DNA from: Nannobrachium achirus
Taxonomy: Eukaryota > Chordata > Actinopteri > Myctophiformes > Myctophidae
NCBI GenBank assembly: GCA_963921795.1
Contig: OY997651.1
Coordinates: 57,144,512 to 57,208,511, forward strand
Direction of reading: 5' to 3'
Length of the DNA: 64,000 bases
In this document: positions 49,490 through 63,300 of the stretch, in pieces
Position numbering within the stretch: position 1 is the first letter of the stretch
Layout: the number at the start of each line of letters is the position of its first letter
Position numbers and translations under genes: made by a program
The notes under the pieces: generated by a model
Databases searched by the model: none
Told to the model about the DNA's origin: nothing
Seen by the model: only the letters and a program-made list of their open reading frames with translations

Positions 49490-49613
49490 TGCGTGCGTGC
49501 GTGCGTGCGTGCGTGTGCATGAAGATATGGATTAGAATTTCACACAATGAATGTGGAAACGCCTGGAATCAGAGAAGAGGGAACAGACAGACAGACAGAC
49601 AGACAGACAGAGC
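49490..49613. repeat. (GTGC)n and (ACAG)n microsatellites
   Basis: GTGCGTGC repeats at 49488-49515 and ACAG repeats at 49582-49611, next to the hAT element. Confidence 0.95.
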
Positions 49614-49621
49614 TTTGAGAT

Positions 49622-50590
49622 TAGGGGTGTAACGATACATTTTAACAACGATACAATACATGGACGATATTGGTTCATTCATGGCGATACGATACGATTC
49701 GATTCAGTGATTTAAAATCGATATAGTAACTATTTTGCAAAGAAATTAAATCTGTGTAAAACGTGTACAAAATCTATTGTTATTGAAGTAAATGCTGTGA
49801 TTATCTAGCAAATACATCATGGACATTATATTTCAACACATTATGGACAAACCCACCTTCACATGAACACAGAGATTACACACATTTATCGATAGACCAA
49901 GAGTAGCTATATGGAATGGAAAGGTAATTAGACCCCTCTTTTTCATTTTCCCTCTTAAAATTGCCAAATACAAGGCACAAGTATTTAGTTTCCATACAAT
50001 CAATTATGTGCATTGCAAAACGATTCGATACCGATTACCACATTTTAAAACGATACGATACGATACAAAGCCAAAACGGTATAATATTTTGCTTTTGCAA
50101 ACGATATAGTAGATCAGGGGTGCCCACACTTTTTTGATGTGTGATCTACTTTTAAAATGACTAGCTCAACATGATCTACCCATCCAAAATGTTTAGCTGA
50201 GTGCCTGAGGGGGGCTTTGGAATAGCAGCACTGGCGTTACATTTTAGACAAACACACTTACTGTAAAATAAATGGGAAATACTGGGGGAAATGTCTTCAT
50301 CCCATTCTGTATGGAAGTGGTAGGTTTTGGGGTTCGTTGTAATGCTACTGATTCTTGAACAAAGTTTGCCTACTTTAGAAGCCATGAATGGAGCTGAGTC
50401 AGCTGACAGGCCCTTCTTGATGTCATATTGACGTATTATTTTTATATTTTAATTATATATTTTTAGAGGCATGCCATGTGCCTACCTGCACACCCTTGGT
50501 GATCTACGATCTACCTTTTGGGCACCCCTGTAGTAGATCATTGCAAATTAAAAGATATTTCGATTCAGTTACTATATCGTTACACCCCTA
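49622..50590. mobile_element. hAT element with TAGGGGTGTAACG ends and 8-bp duplication
   Basis: Termini TAGGGGTGTAACGATA and, at the right, ATATCGTTACACCCCTA are perfect complements over the first 13 bp. The flanks carry the 8-bp duplication TTTGAGAT (49614-49621 and 50591-50598). The interior is rich in CGATACGATAC words. It has no transposase and contains another hAT at 50115-50530. Confidence 0.9.
50115..50530. mobile_element. hAT element nested in another hAT
   Basis: Ends CAGGGGTGCCCACACTTT and, inverted, CAGGGGTGCCCAAAAGG. Perfect 8-bp duplication TAGTAGAT at 50107-50114 and 50531-50538. 416 bp with no ORF of note. Confidence 0.92.
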
Positions 50591-50923
50591 TTTGAGATAC
50601 CAAAGAAGCAGTGCTCATCAAAACGCTGCTGCTTGTGAATAATGCAAACCTTTAATGTTATGGGTAATTTATTGCCATTAATATTAATGATCGTCTCGGT
50701 CATTAGCATAGCCGACATCGCCCCCCTCGTTTTGCGAGTGCAAATGTGTGTGCTCTTAATTTGCAGAGCTTGCATCCACTTAGAACTTTTTTGCAAATAT
50801 GCTTGTGCAGCCAGCTCACGCTAAAGTGTTGCGACATGCGTTGATTAGACGCTGTGAGTCGTGACGCCACATGATTGCCCCAAAGCATTTCATTAGTGGC
50901 AGTTTGTTACACGTCGTGGCCTT

Positions 50924-51532
50924 CAGGGGCGTCACAATGGGGGGGGAAAGTGGGACTGAGTTACTAGGGCCCAAGGTGGAGGGGCCTGCCTGGAATTATT
51001 TTATATTTTAGCTATTGAAAAATAGCAGATATACAAGCCCACAGCGCGGCACCGAGTGCCGCGCTGCGAGATTGTAGATCTGCTATTTTTGAAAAGTCAC
51101 GAAAGTGTGTGCAAATCTTTGAATATGTGTTTTTTAAGCGAAGATTTGTGAACTCAAATTTTGTTCCTGGGGGGTCCCTGAAACTACATATTTTGAGATG
51201 GGGGTCTGTGGCCAAATACATATCATTTTGGGGGTCCTTCACATGAAAAGGTTTGAGCACCACTGACATAGAAACATAGGTTTTTCAAAAAACCTTAGAA
51301 GGATTTAGAAGACTATTATAGTTATATACTATTATAGATAGAATCGGGTCAAAAAATATTCAAACACTTTTTTTCAAAAATAGCAGTTCTACAAGCTCGC
51401 AGCTTGTGAGCTTAGAGCTGCTATTTTTCAATGGTTAAAGCACAAAATAATGCGTAATAATGCGTTCCCATTCATGGGGGGCCCACAGTGAATCCTTGTA
51501 ACCAGGGCCCAGAATTTGGTGCGACACCCCTG
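50924..51532. mobile_element. Composite non-autonomous hAT carrying two palindromes
   Basis: Ends CAGGGGCGTCACAATGG and, inverted, CAGGGGTGTCGCACC. Flanks GTGGCCTT (50916-50923) and GTGGTCTT (51533-51540) are an 8-bp duplication with one change. Palindromes lie at 51016-51091 and 51373-51432. Between them is a reversed segment ending GTTTGAGCACCACTGAC, itself a hAT-type terminus, so the unit appears nested. Confidence 0.78.
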
Positions 51533-51559
51533 GTGGTCTTGCTGGAATAGATGGAATAC

Positions 51560-51725
51560 ATTGTGGCTGTAGTCCGTAGCGCTGTCGCCTCACAGCTAGA
51601 AGGTCCTGGGTTCGATTCCCGCCGGCGGACGCTGTGGGCGCTGGAGGCATGTTCCCTCCTCTGCGTCATCAGTGCCCACACCCTAGGTGGGGTTGGTGAA
51701 AGGGCCTTTCATGGAGTTTGCAGTG
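51560..51725 (+). repeat. tRNA-derived SINE fragment
   Basis: AGCGCTGTCGCCTCACAGCT, then AGGTCCTGGGTTCGATTCCC (B box 51609-51619) and a truncated body ending ATGGAGTTTGCA. This is the common fish SINE head. Confidence 0.75.
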
Positions 51726-51769
51726 GTGGAAAAAGTACACTCGGGGGGGCACTCGATGCCGTGAAAATG

Positions 51770-52140
51770 TGTGCAAATCTTTGAATATATGTATTTTTTA
51801 AGCGAATTTGTAAACTCAAATTTTGCTTCTGGGGGGTCCCTGGAACTAAATATTTTGAGATGGGGTCCGTGGTGAAATACATATCATTTTGGGGGTCCTT
51901 CACATGAAAAACAGATTGAGCACCGCTGACAAAGAAACATAGGTTATTAGAAGGATTTGAAATATTCAAAGACTTGCACACATTTTCAAGATTTTTCAAA
52001 AATAGCAGTTCTACAAGCTCGCGAGTGCCGCGCTGTGAGCTTGTATATCTGCTACTTTTCAATAGTTAAAGCACAGAATGTGAGTGAATCCTTGTACCCA
52101 GGGCCCAGAATTTGGTGCGACACCCCTGCCAATTGACACA
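51770..52140. repeat. Partial copy of the same hAT/palindrome unit
   Basis: Repeats the order of 51100-51532 (GGGGGGTCCCTGGAACTAAA, GGGGGTCCTTCACATGAAAA, palindrome 51998-52062, TTTGGTGCGACACCCCTG) without the left end. Confidence 0.8.
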
Positions 52141-53185
52141 ACGTATACGCATAGACAGACTATGAAAAAATGGGCCCATGGGCCCCAAAATGCAAAGGGC
52201 CCCCCTTCTTACGACCGCACAGCGACATAGCGATGGTGTGTGTTCCGTGTGCGCGGCACAGCCGCGCCAGAAAAAAAATAGAGTTTTTAAAGTCCCAAAA
52301 AAAGAGCCCCTGAAATGTATAGAATAGTTATACCGTAACTATAACACACAATATTGTGTAGATAACATAGTAGCTATTCTTGAAAACATTTTGGATGGGT
52401 TTATTTTCCCTCTCCTCTGCTCTAAAAACAGTGGTGCCAGGTTCAAAGTTATTCTATGCTGTGTGATAACATTCTTCATCATGCTTATGTTAGCTGCTAA
52501 TGCAACTTAAAAGAAAAAAATACGAAAATCTAACAATACTTTATATAAAATTGGGTACTGACTTATTTATTTTAGATATATTATTATCTATATTTTAATA
52601 ATACATTATTCATTATACTTCTTGCAAGAGTTTGGCCCCTATACATTTGATAGGGCTTTTTATGTTTATGCACTACAACCACTACATTGTTGTAATGCAT
52701 GGACATGCATGGAAAATGTAATGTTGTTGTTGTTTTGAAGTCTTATAGATAAACTGAGGAGCTAAACACTTACAATATAATATGTATCATGGTGTTTTAG
52801 GAATATTTGGGGTTATTTTTGACATGAACAAATAAAATAGTGTCTGGCAAATAGCGCAACGTTAATAACAGGGACGCGGTCACACTGTGGCTCAAGCTGA
52901 GGGGCCCCCCTAGCTCAGGGGCCCCTGGGCCTGGGCCCATTGTGCCCGTTGGGTAATCCATCCCTGCGTATACGCCTTATCTTTGATTGTCTTTCCCCTC
53001 TTAATGCAACAACGCTGTGTGCACCGCAGCCCCAGCTCAAACAGCAGCCCTTTACTTTGCATCGGGCAAATGCTGAAGGAGATGAAGCTAATGAAACACA
53101 CTGTGTGCCTTGGGAGTGCACGCACACACTCGAAAAGAAAACGCATGCAAATTACCCATCATCATGATGCCCAGCACACAATGCA
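52141..53185. other. Intergenic, no gene seen
   Basis: AT-rich with GGGGCCCCC-type words at 52900-52940 that look like a decayed hAT end. No exon supported. Confidence 0.45.
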
Positions 53186-53186
53186 A

Positions 53187-53189
<3 letters not shown>

Positions 53190-53274
<85 letters not shown>
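53190..53274. repeat. (TC)n microsatellite
   Basis: Uninterrupted TC dinucleotides. Confidence 0.97.
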
Positions 53275-53276
<2 letters not shown>

Positions 53277-53412
53277 TGATGAAGAGTGAGATGCATTTGA
53301 CTGCAGTCATGATGACCTTGTGTTGAGAGGTAAGTAAACAGAAAACTCATTCAGAGGGAGCTTGAGGAAGGCCATTATCTCTCAAAGTAATTTAATTCTT
53401 TGGCCTTGGAGA

Positions 53413-53914
<502 letters not shown>

Positions 53915-54060
53915 GATTGAATACGTTATTAACAAGTTTGTTAACGACATATATATGAGCGCAGTCAAAAGCTAAGCTAAAAGCATAACGCAAACGGGAG
54001 GCTTTTGTTTACGTTGTGGTACACTGTATTCAATTCATCAGTAAGACATACTGTGCAATG

Positions 54061-54063
<3 letters not shown>

Positions 54064-54116
<53 letters not shown>
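54064..54116. repeat. (GA)n microsatellite
   Basis: Uninterrupted GA dinucleotides. Confidence 0.97.
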
Positions 54117-54119
<3 letters not shown>

Positions 54120-54540
54120 ATTGGCAGATCCATTACAGTTTACAGTTACAGTTTAGGCATTTAGCAGACGCTTTTAATCCAATGCGACTGACAATAAGCA
54201 GGTAATACACATCACTATAACAGGCAAGATATGCCAGAACATGAACAACAATACAACAAATAGGAATATCAATCTAGGAAAAAAAAACAATAACATAGGT
54301 AGACCATGCACCTAATCATAAAAAAAGAAAAGTTTCTATAAACCTAAAAAAAGAAAATGCTAACTATAGCTTCATGTAAACAGGTCCATTAAACAGGTAT
54401 TTTGTGTTAAGGGCACTAATGTTTAGCAGCGGTTCTCAGACTGTGGACAGTGTGGAGGATACTGCAAGTGGTCCCCAAATTAATTGCTAAAATTCCGAGA
54501 TTGTTGTGACTGTCGCAGTTACTATCAAAACCTCCACCGC

Positions 54541-54615
54541 CTGTCTGTCTGTCTGTCTGTCTGTCAGTCAGTCAGTCAGTCAGTCAGTCAGTCAGTCAGT
54601 CAGTCAGTCAGTCAC
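54541..54615. repeat. (TCTG)n turning into (TCAG)n
   Basis: Five TCTG units at 54542-54565 pass directly into about 12 TCAG units. Confidence 0.95.
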
Positions 54616-54855
54616 GTCACACTCTTGCCCTTCTCATATCTCTGCCATTGTTGCCCCTATCCATGTGAAATTTTCCACACACACACGTGCCTGCCAAACC
54701 ACAACCTTCAGGAACCCCGGACCTCCATGGACACCCAGGGACCCCCAGGGACCCAGTGCCACCGTCGCCAAATTGTGCAAAAATGAAAAGCTTTTTGGTG
54801 GGGGTCGGATGTCGATTCGGAATGGACAGAAAGAATTGGCCCGATCCCAGCTCTA

Positions 54856-54856
<1 letters not shown>

Positions 54857-54897
<41 letters not shown>
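54857..54897. repeat. (GT)n microsatellite
   Basis: Uninterrupted GT dinucleotides. Confidence 0.96.
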
Positions 54898-54900
<3 letters not shown>

Positions 54901-55189
54901 GTCTGTACACTTCTGTGCCTCTGTGTACATGTGTCATGGTTCTGGGACCACTGCACACCATGTCCCATCTGTGCCATAATGTACTTGGTAACCTCAGCAC
55001 GTACAGGATAGTCAGTGCATGGAACATAGACTGTAGAGAAAACTTGGACTAAGGCAGGGGTTCTCAATTTGTGGGTCGGGACCCCCAGGGGGGTCCCCAA
55101 ATTATTTTGGGGGGTCCCCAGATGATTAACTTAAGTGCAACATTGTTTTCTCACTCAACAGTAAACAAACCAACATAAAGGCTCGCATC

Positions 55190-55262
55190 AATAGCAGATC
55201 TACAAGCACACAACGCCTCGCGATGTGAGGTGTTGTGGGCTTGTAGATTGGCTATTTTCACT
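55190..55262. repeat. Palindrome copy, CACAACGCCTCG subtype
   Basis: AATAGCAGATCTACAAGCAC, CACAACGCCTCGCGATGTGAGGTG, then GGGCTTGTAGATTGGCTATT. The upstream CAGGGGTTCTCAATTTGTGG (about 55056) is a hAT-type terminus. Confidence 0.88.
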
Positions 55263-55576
55263 ACATTGAATCATTTTTAAAATGATAAATACAAAACGGT
55301 TTTGGCATATCATGATAAAAACAAAAAATATATACTTTAAAGTAGCAATTGAAGTGTAAAGGGTAATAAAATCAAGTGTCTGGCCAAAACCTCATTCAGT
55401 TGTATTGAGAGTAAATGTTCCTGCATACAGCCTTATTCACTGACCTGCGGGAGGTGAAACAGTGCCATCTGCTGGGCCATTAATGGGAACTGCATGCTTT
55501 AGCTCAATCATAGGGTTACAGTATCAACATTTTATTTACGTTTCAATCATCTGAGAGTGGATGGGTACATTTTAGT

Positions 55577-55615
55577 GTGTGTGTGTGTGTGTGTGTGCGT
55601 GTGTGTGTGCGTGTG

Positions 55616-55651
<36 letters not shown>

Positions 55652-55655
55652 TGTG
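55577..55655. repeat. (GT)n/(GCGT)n microsatellite
   Basis: GT repeats passing into GCGT repeats. Confidence 0.95.
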
Positions 55656-55670
55656 CGTCCTTGATGCTGT

Positions 55671-56236
55671 CAGGGGTGTCGCACCAAATTCTGAGCCCTG
55701 GGTGCAAGGATTCACTCACATGTTGCGCTTTAAATATTGAAAAATAGCAGATCTACAAGCTCACAGCACGGCACTGAGGGCCGCACTGCGACTGCTGTAG
55801 ATCTGCTATTCTTTTTAAATCGTGAAAATTTGTGCGGAGTCTGAATATTTCCTTCCTTAGGTTAAAAAAATAAATAAATATGTGTCTATGTCAGTGGTGC
55901 TCAAACGTTTTAATGTGAAGGACCCCCAAAATGATATGTATTTGGCCACGGACCCCCATCTCAAAATATTTAGTTCCAGGGACCCCCCCCCCCCCCCCCC
56001 CCCCCAGAAGCAAAATTTGAGTTACAAATGTTCGCTTAAAAAGTACACAATATTCAAAGATTTGCACACATTTTCACGACTTTTCAAAAAAATAGCAGAT
56101 CTACAAGCTCGCAGCGCGGCACTCGGTGCCGCGCTGTGAGCTTGTATATCTGCTATTTTTCAATAGCTAAAGACAGGCCCCTCCACCTTGGGCCCTATTA
56201 ACTCAGTCCCACTATCCCCCCCTTGTGACGCTCCTG
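55671..56236. mobile_element. Relative of the 50924-51532 hAT unit, reversed
   Basis: Left end CAGGGGTGTCGCACCAAATT, right end CTTGTGACGCTCCTG. Palindromes lie at 55737-55815 and 56091-56161, and the CAGTGGTGCTCAAACGTTTT segment starts near 55891. A C homopolymer lies at 55984-56005. No matching 8-bp flank seen. Confidence 0.7.
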
Positions 56237-56488
56237 GCTGTCTTGCCCCACTAGGCTTTCTGACGGGACTATTTATTACCTCGCTAATCGGAGTATATTT
56301 CTGCTGAAGGGAATGGCGCGGCTCTCAAAATGATATTACAGTCACCCATAACCGTAAGTTATGATCCTAGAGAGATTGATAGTCATATTATAGCGGGCCT
56401 CATTTATCAAGAAATGGGGGAACGATAATGCAAATGCAATTAAATCCATTTAGACCGGGTACGTATTATTTTATGCTTTAACCAATGA

Positions 56489-56862
56489 AAAATAGCAGAT
56501 CTACAAGCTCACAGTGCGGCACCGAGTGCCGAGCTGTGAGCTTGTAGATCTGCTATTTTTGAAATGTCGTGAAAGTTTGATTTTTGACCCGATTTTGACC
56601 CGATCCTATACTGTAAGTGTCTTTTGAATCCTTCAAAGGTTTTTTGAAAAACCTATGTTTCTAAGTCAGTGGTGCTCAAACCTTTTCATGTGAAGGACCC
56701 CCAAAATGATATGTATTTGGCCACGGACCCCCATCTCAAAATGTTTAGTTCCAGAGACCACCCAGAAGCAAAATTCGAGTTACAAATGTTCGCTTTTCTC
56801 AAAAATAGCAGATCTACAAACTCGGTGCCGCGCTGTGAGCTTGTCGATCTGCTTTTTTTCAA
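56489..56862. repeat. Two palindromes with the hAT-like segment between
   Basis: 56489-56562 (GCGGCACCGAGTGCCGAGCTG centre) and 56804-56861 flank CAGTGGTGCTCAAACCTTTT...GGACCCCCAAAATGATATG, the same order as 22738-23146. Confidence 0.85.
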
Positions 56863-57469
56863 TAGTTAAAGCAATCAATAATTCTAGGCATAAATGGATT
56901 AAATGAAACGAAACATCAGCAGTCACTATGTGTGTGCACGTATGCACGTGCGCATGAGCCTGCCTCCGTGCATATCAAACTGAAAACGAAATTAACGTAA
57001 TCCAATACATGTAGCCAGAGTGGCTGATAAAATAAATGTGAAAAAAGACCCGACATGGGACTCCAGAATTATTCCATAATTGCCTCATGTTTCCATTACA
57101 CATTCACCTTATAAAATGAGAAGAATTATGTGTCGAAGATAATTTGTGTCTAAGTTAGGGGAAAGAACTTATGCTCTCTGCACAAAATAGTCATTTTTTT
57201 TTTGCATTTGTGGTGCCCCCTATGAGTGAAAAAAAAAAAAAAACACTTTTGGTTCTGCTTTGTTTAGAAGCCCCTCAATGTGTAATAGAGATTTGATACC
57301 CTGTAAACAGGAAATGCCTTTTTTGGGCATTTCCTGTGCTGAGAGAAGTTTTTCTTGTAGGCAGAGGAAGCTTGCCTATAGTGGCAAATTGGTCCCCTCC
57401 GGCCATGCATGAAGCAACCTGCTATAGAGCATCGCAGCAGAAATGGTTTACTGGTCCCACTAAAATAAT

Positions 57470-57633
57470 CTCCCATAAATTCTCCCCATAGACTTTTACA
57501 AAAATATTTATAACAATTATATGTTAAGCCTAGAACCAAGCCATCCAGGATGGCAGTGAATCATGAACATATAACCTTTGATCCTATGTGAAAACATATT
57601 TTAATATTAAATTATTTGATATACTACATTTAA
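57470..57633. repeat. Half of the palindromic MITE (piggyBac target)
   Basis: CATAGACTTTTACAAAAATA, GCCATCCAGGATGG and TGTGAAAACATATTTTAATA match the MITE at 29896-30310. The match stops at the TTAA (57630-57633) where the piggyBac begins. Confidence 0.85.
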
Positions 57634-57968
57634 CACTTTCCATGCCAAGGGGGTAGATTGACGTAAGTCACTGATTATGCAACCAGGCCACAGACGTAGA
57701 TTGACGTAGAAAGCACTTAACAGCAGGTACCCCTAGCTGACACTCTTCCGCACCCTGTGACAAATTTTTGGGCTTCTGTGATGAAAATAAAGCAAAAAAA
57801 AAAATCTATGTTCATAGAAAGCCAAAACACACAACACCAAACATGTGATCTAATGAAATGCAGCCAAAAAAACAGGTCAAAATCAGGTCACCAGCCACGT
57901 GGCCACAACAAAGCCTCTAAACACGCCTGAGATCAAGAAAAAAAAAAGAAAAAAAAAGGGGACGCCAC

Positions 57969-58049
<81 letters not shown>

Positions 58050-58299
58050 TGGAAATAGCCGGGGGGGATAAAAGGAAAGATCAGAGGAAGCCGAAATCAC
58101 AACACCAACCATGTGACCATGTTCCCATAACAAAAAATGAGAAACCCGCGAAAATGGTTCAGTGTAATGAGCACATTTGAAGAGAAAGCATCAGAGAGAG
58201 AGATTGAATTGAATTGAGAGAGAAAGAAACACATCCATTTAGTATAGGCCTAGTACTAACTAGAAACTAGTGCAACAGTTGGCCTAGCCTACCAGCAAA

Positions 58300-59340
58300 A
58301 TGCCTAAATCTGTTCGGAAGACGAAGCATGGGCCAGGCGGCCAGGTGGCTCCCTTACCTGAGGGTGGATCGCGCCAGCTTACAATCCATGACTGCATGCG
58401 GTTCAGTAGCCGTGGACCTGTGCTGCCCGGGACCCAGTCTGGAAAGGGTCCTCCTGTTCAGGCCGCCGAGGAGGAGGAGGAGTGTTCCCGACCGAAGCAG
58501 TGTCGTAGCGGTGAAACTGTGGGTCCCCCGCCTGCGAGCGAGATGAGGCACGCAAAACAGCTCTCCGCGGCCGAGATAAAGCCCGAAAAGAAGCCACCTA
58601 CGAGCGAGAAAAGGCCCGTAAAGCAGCTGTCCGCGACCGCGGCAAAGTCAGAAAAAAAGCCGCCTGTGAGCGAGATGAGCCCCGCAAAGAAACTGTCCAC
58701 GAAGCCTCGAAAGAAGCAGTCTGCGAGCGAGATAAGCCCCGCAAAGAAGCGGTCCGCGACCGCGGTAAAGCCAGCAAAGAAGATGTCCACGAGCAAGCCC
58801 GTAAAGAAGCCGCCTGCGAGCGATATGAGGCCCGCAAAGAAGAGTAATCCAGGTTCCCGGTCGACGCGCTCCGGTTCCCCCCGTGATCGCAGTCAGCGCA
58901 CCGCGACGACATCCGATCACCCCCCGGAGGAGGAGGATGATGACGGCGGCGGCCATGCAGCAGAGAGTTCCCGTGAGCCGGCCATGGAATCGACCATCCA
59001 GGACGAGGGTCCCCCTGAGAGGTCTAACCGTGATTCCGAGACTGAATCAGATGTCTCAGATTCTGATGATGAAGTGGGAAACCCTGCTACAATCAATAAT
59101 CCCGGGACACCAAATGTGCGTCGCAGTAACAGAGTGGCAACTCGTCGACGAAATGTGTTGGATGAGTTGGAAAGTCCCTACAATTCTCAACTATCTCAAT
59201 CTGAGCCTTCCCAAACCGACCTGGACAGCGAGGAGGAATGGATACCACAACGCGATGGTAAGTGTTTTGTACTTTTAGTCCTGTTTGAAATGTTTTTATG
59301 GTTTTGTGGTAAAAAACGTTACCACACAAACAGTGGCGTG

Positions 59341-59377
<37 letters not shown>

Positions 59378-59640
59378 CGCGCGCGCGCGCGTGTGTGTGC
59401 GTGACTGTTTGATGGTGGAAATGGCCATACAAAAGCTGACGTGAAAATAGCTGATCTACAAGCACACAAGGCGTCGAGTTGCGAGCTTGTGGATAGGCTA
59501 TTTTCACTGCACACACACACAAAGTGTGGCGCCCCCACTTGTTTGTGAATGTTTAGTGGAAATGGCTGATAACAAGCTGAAGTGAAAATAGCAGATCTAC
59601 AAGCACACAAGGCGTCGAGTTGCGATCAGCGTGTGGATGG

Positions 59641-59687
<47 letters not shown>

Positions 59688-60353
59688 GTGGCGTCCCCAC
59701 TTGTGTGTGACAGTTTAGTGGAAATGCCTGATACAAGTGAAATAGCAGATCTAAAAGCTCACAAGGCATCAAATGTTTTGCGCTGTAGTTTTTTCACTGT
59801 ATTATATTCAATCTATATTATCTCATTCATGTCATGTATGTATACATAGTAGGCTACTGTACTGTAGTTGTTTTTTCACTGTATTATATTCAATCTATAT
59901 TCTCTCATTCATGTCATGTATGTATACATAGTAGGCTACTGTACTGTAGTTGTTTTTTCACTGTATTATATTCAATCTATATTCTCTCATTCATGTCATG
60001 TATGTATACATAGTAGGCTACTGTACTGTAGTTGTTTTTTCACTGTATTATATTCAATCTATATTCTCTCATTCATGTCATGTATGTATACATAGTAGGC
60101 TACTGTACTGTAGTTGTGTGTGACACTGAGTGAGAGTGCACTGAAAGCTGCACTTGAAAATAGCTGATCTACAAGCACACAAGGCGTCGAGTTGCGAGCT
60201 TGTGGATAGGCTATTTTCACTGCACACACACACAAAGTGTGGCGCCCCCACTTGTTTGTGAATGTTTAGTGGAAATGGCTGATAACAAGCTGAAGTGAAA
60301 ATAGCAGATCTACAAGCACACAAGGCGTCGAGTTGCGATCAGCGTGTGGATGG

Positions 60354-60394
<41 letters not shown>

Positions 60395-63300
60395 GTGGCG
60401 TCCCCACTTGTGTGTGACAGTTTAGTGGAAATGCCTGATACAAGTGAAATAGCAGATCTAAAAGCTCACAAGGCATCAAATGTTTTGCGCTGTAGTTTTT
60501 TCACTGTATTATATTCAATCTATATTCTCTCATTCATGTCATGTATGTATACATAGTAGGCTACTGTACTGTAGTTGTTTTTTCACTGTATTATATTCAA
60601 TCTATATTCTCTCATTCATGTCATGTATGTATACATAGTAGGCTACTGTACTGTAGTTGTTTTTTTCACTGTATTATATTCAATCTATATTCTCTCATTC
60701 ATGTCATGTATGTATACATAGTAGGCTACTGTACTGTAGTTGTTTTTTCACTGTATTATATTCAATCTATATTCTCTCATTCATGTCATGTATGTATACA
60801 TAGTAGGCTACTGTACTGTAGTTGTGTGTGACACTGAGTGAGAGTGCACTGAAAGCTGCACTTGAATGCAAACAATACTGAGAAAGTCATTTTTTTGTAG
60901 AAGAAAATAGTAGACCTACAAGCACACAAGGCATCGAGTTGCAAGCTTGTGGATCGACTAGTAAACATCACATGAACGAGAGAATATAGAAGTTGAATAA
61001 TAAGATGTGGCCAATATTTTACTGTCACTCTGGATAAGAATGTCTGCTAAATGCCTCTTTGTTTTCTTTTTTTTTTACACAGAGGATGATGAGGGTGAAC
61101 AGCCAACATGTGGTCCCACATCTTCATGTGTAAACAGTAACACTGGAGGTAAGATTTTCTCTCTCTAGTTTCACAACAGAAGCTCATGCATTGTATACAG
61201 TAAGTCATACAATAAGTCAATGAATGAAGTTCATTTTTATCTTCTCTGTTTGAAACCTGTTCATGTCATGTATGCATACATAGTAGGCTACTGTACTGTA
61301 GTTGTTGTTTTGCGCTGTAGTTTCTTCACTGTATTATATTCAATCTATATTCTCTCATTCATGTCATGTATGTATACATAGTAGGCTACTGTACTGTAAT
61401 TGTGTGTGACACTGAGTGAGAGTGCACTGAAAGCTGCACTTGAATGCTATGCATTGTATACAGTAAGTCATACAAGTCAATGAATGAAGTTCATTTGTAT
61501 CTTATCTGTTTGAAACCTGTTTGTTCATTGCTTTTATCATTTACAAATCTAAAATCCCACAGGACAACTGTAAAAGTCTTCTCTCAGGTGTCATAAAGTC
61601 ATGGAGGATGTAAATAATAATTATATATTTTACTGTGATTTCACTTCAGATGCAGAGGCGAGCAACGCAGAGGCGAGCAACACAGAGGCGAGCGACGCAT
61701 CGGCGAGCGATGCATCTATTCCCAGCCACCAACCTGTTGCTGGGAAAACTCGAGGTGACAATACAAAAGTAGTTTTTTTCTGTACATGACACTTACCAAA
61801 GTCAGTCTGTAGTTCTGCCAGGAGGCACAAGTCAGAAGGCTGAATCATAACAACATGGGCTATCAGGCCTAGTGGAGACATTTAGATTGAAACGTGCTTG
61901 CTTGGCTGATACATTTCACAATACTTTTTCACAAGGTAGTCTAATACTGGGCTTATTTTGTACATCCTGTCTGTACAGTTGTTTTCCTCACTGTTATCAA
62001 CCGTGTAGTGCAGAAATCACAGTATAATCAGTCTTCTTGAAATGTAGTGTAGCCACCACCTCATATGTAGACTAGTAAAGCTCCAGTTCTGGCTTTTTTA
62101 CAATGGAGATAATAAAATGGAGGCCTAATAACCTTTTTAGTTCGTAGGCTGAGCTCTTTCCATGAAGAAAGTCTGAAAATATAAATATTAGATACAATTA
62201 GTCATGTCATTTCTTACTCACCACACAAATAAAAGAAATATGTATTTTATGGTAATCTATTTTTATAATTTACAGGTCAACCACGTAGCAGAGGTGGTGG
62301 GTCCAAACCGTCCAGTGGGCCTAGAGGTCAACTTCCAGCTGACCTTGATCCAGATTGGTTCGAGCTAGAGGATTGGGACCCAGAGGAGTTTGACTTTACT
62401 GCAGAACCTGGACTTATCGGTGATGCCGCTTTGCTGGACTGTGACCAGCCAGTCGCTTACCTGGAGTTGTATTTGACAGATGACCTGCTTGAAGAGGTAG
62501 TTGTACAGACTAACCTTTATGCAAAGAAATCCATCGATGCAGCTGATCTGACTAAAGCACCACAGTCCAGAATGTATGCATGGAAAGAGGTGAACCTAGA
62601 TGAACTCAAAAAGTTTTTTGGCCTCCTTTTTCTTACATCCATTATAAAAAAGCCAGATTTGTCACTTTACTGGTCTACTGATGAGGTTGTGGCTACACCA
62701 TATTTCAATAAAACTATGTCACGCAACAGGTTCCAAATTATTCTGCGATTTCTGCACTACAGGGTTGATAATAAAGAGGTAAATGACGGTACAGACAGGA
62801 TGTTCAAAATTCGCACAGTATTGGACTACCTTGTCAAGAAGTTCAGGGAATTGTACCAGCCAAGTGAGAATATTTCAATTGATGAGGGTACACTTCTGTG
62901 GCGGGGAAAGCTCAGCTTCAAAGTGTACAATCCCCAAAAACCAGTGCGCTACGGCATCAAGTCGTACATTCTATGTGACTCACAGACTGGTTACTGCCAC
63001 AACATGCAGCCATACTGTGGCCAGTACAGTTCCCTGGCAGACACGGTTGTCAATCTGCTTGGGGGCCTTGCAGGGAGTGGGTACAAACTATTTATGGATA
63101 ATTTTTACATGAGCACCAAGCTCTCTGAACAGCTCCTGAACCTGAAAACACATAGCTGTGGGACCCTCCGTAAAAACAGGGGAGCAGCCCCAGCCGTCAA
63201 TTATGTGACCAATTCCAACCTACCGAGCGGGGAGAAACTAGTCAGATACAATGGCAGGCTGATGACCCTGGCCTGGAGAGACAAGAATATTGTCCGCATG

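Noticed and set aside
58352-59280. Several 60-130-codon ORFs in other frames over piggyBac exon 1
   Set aside because: Shadows of the GC-rich repetitive exon 1. The 58300 frame splices cleanly to the transposase domain.
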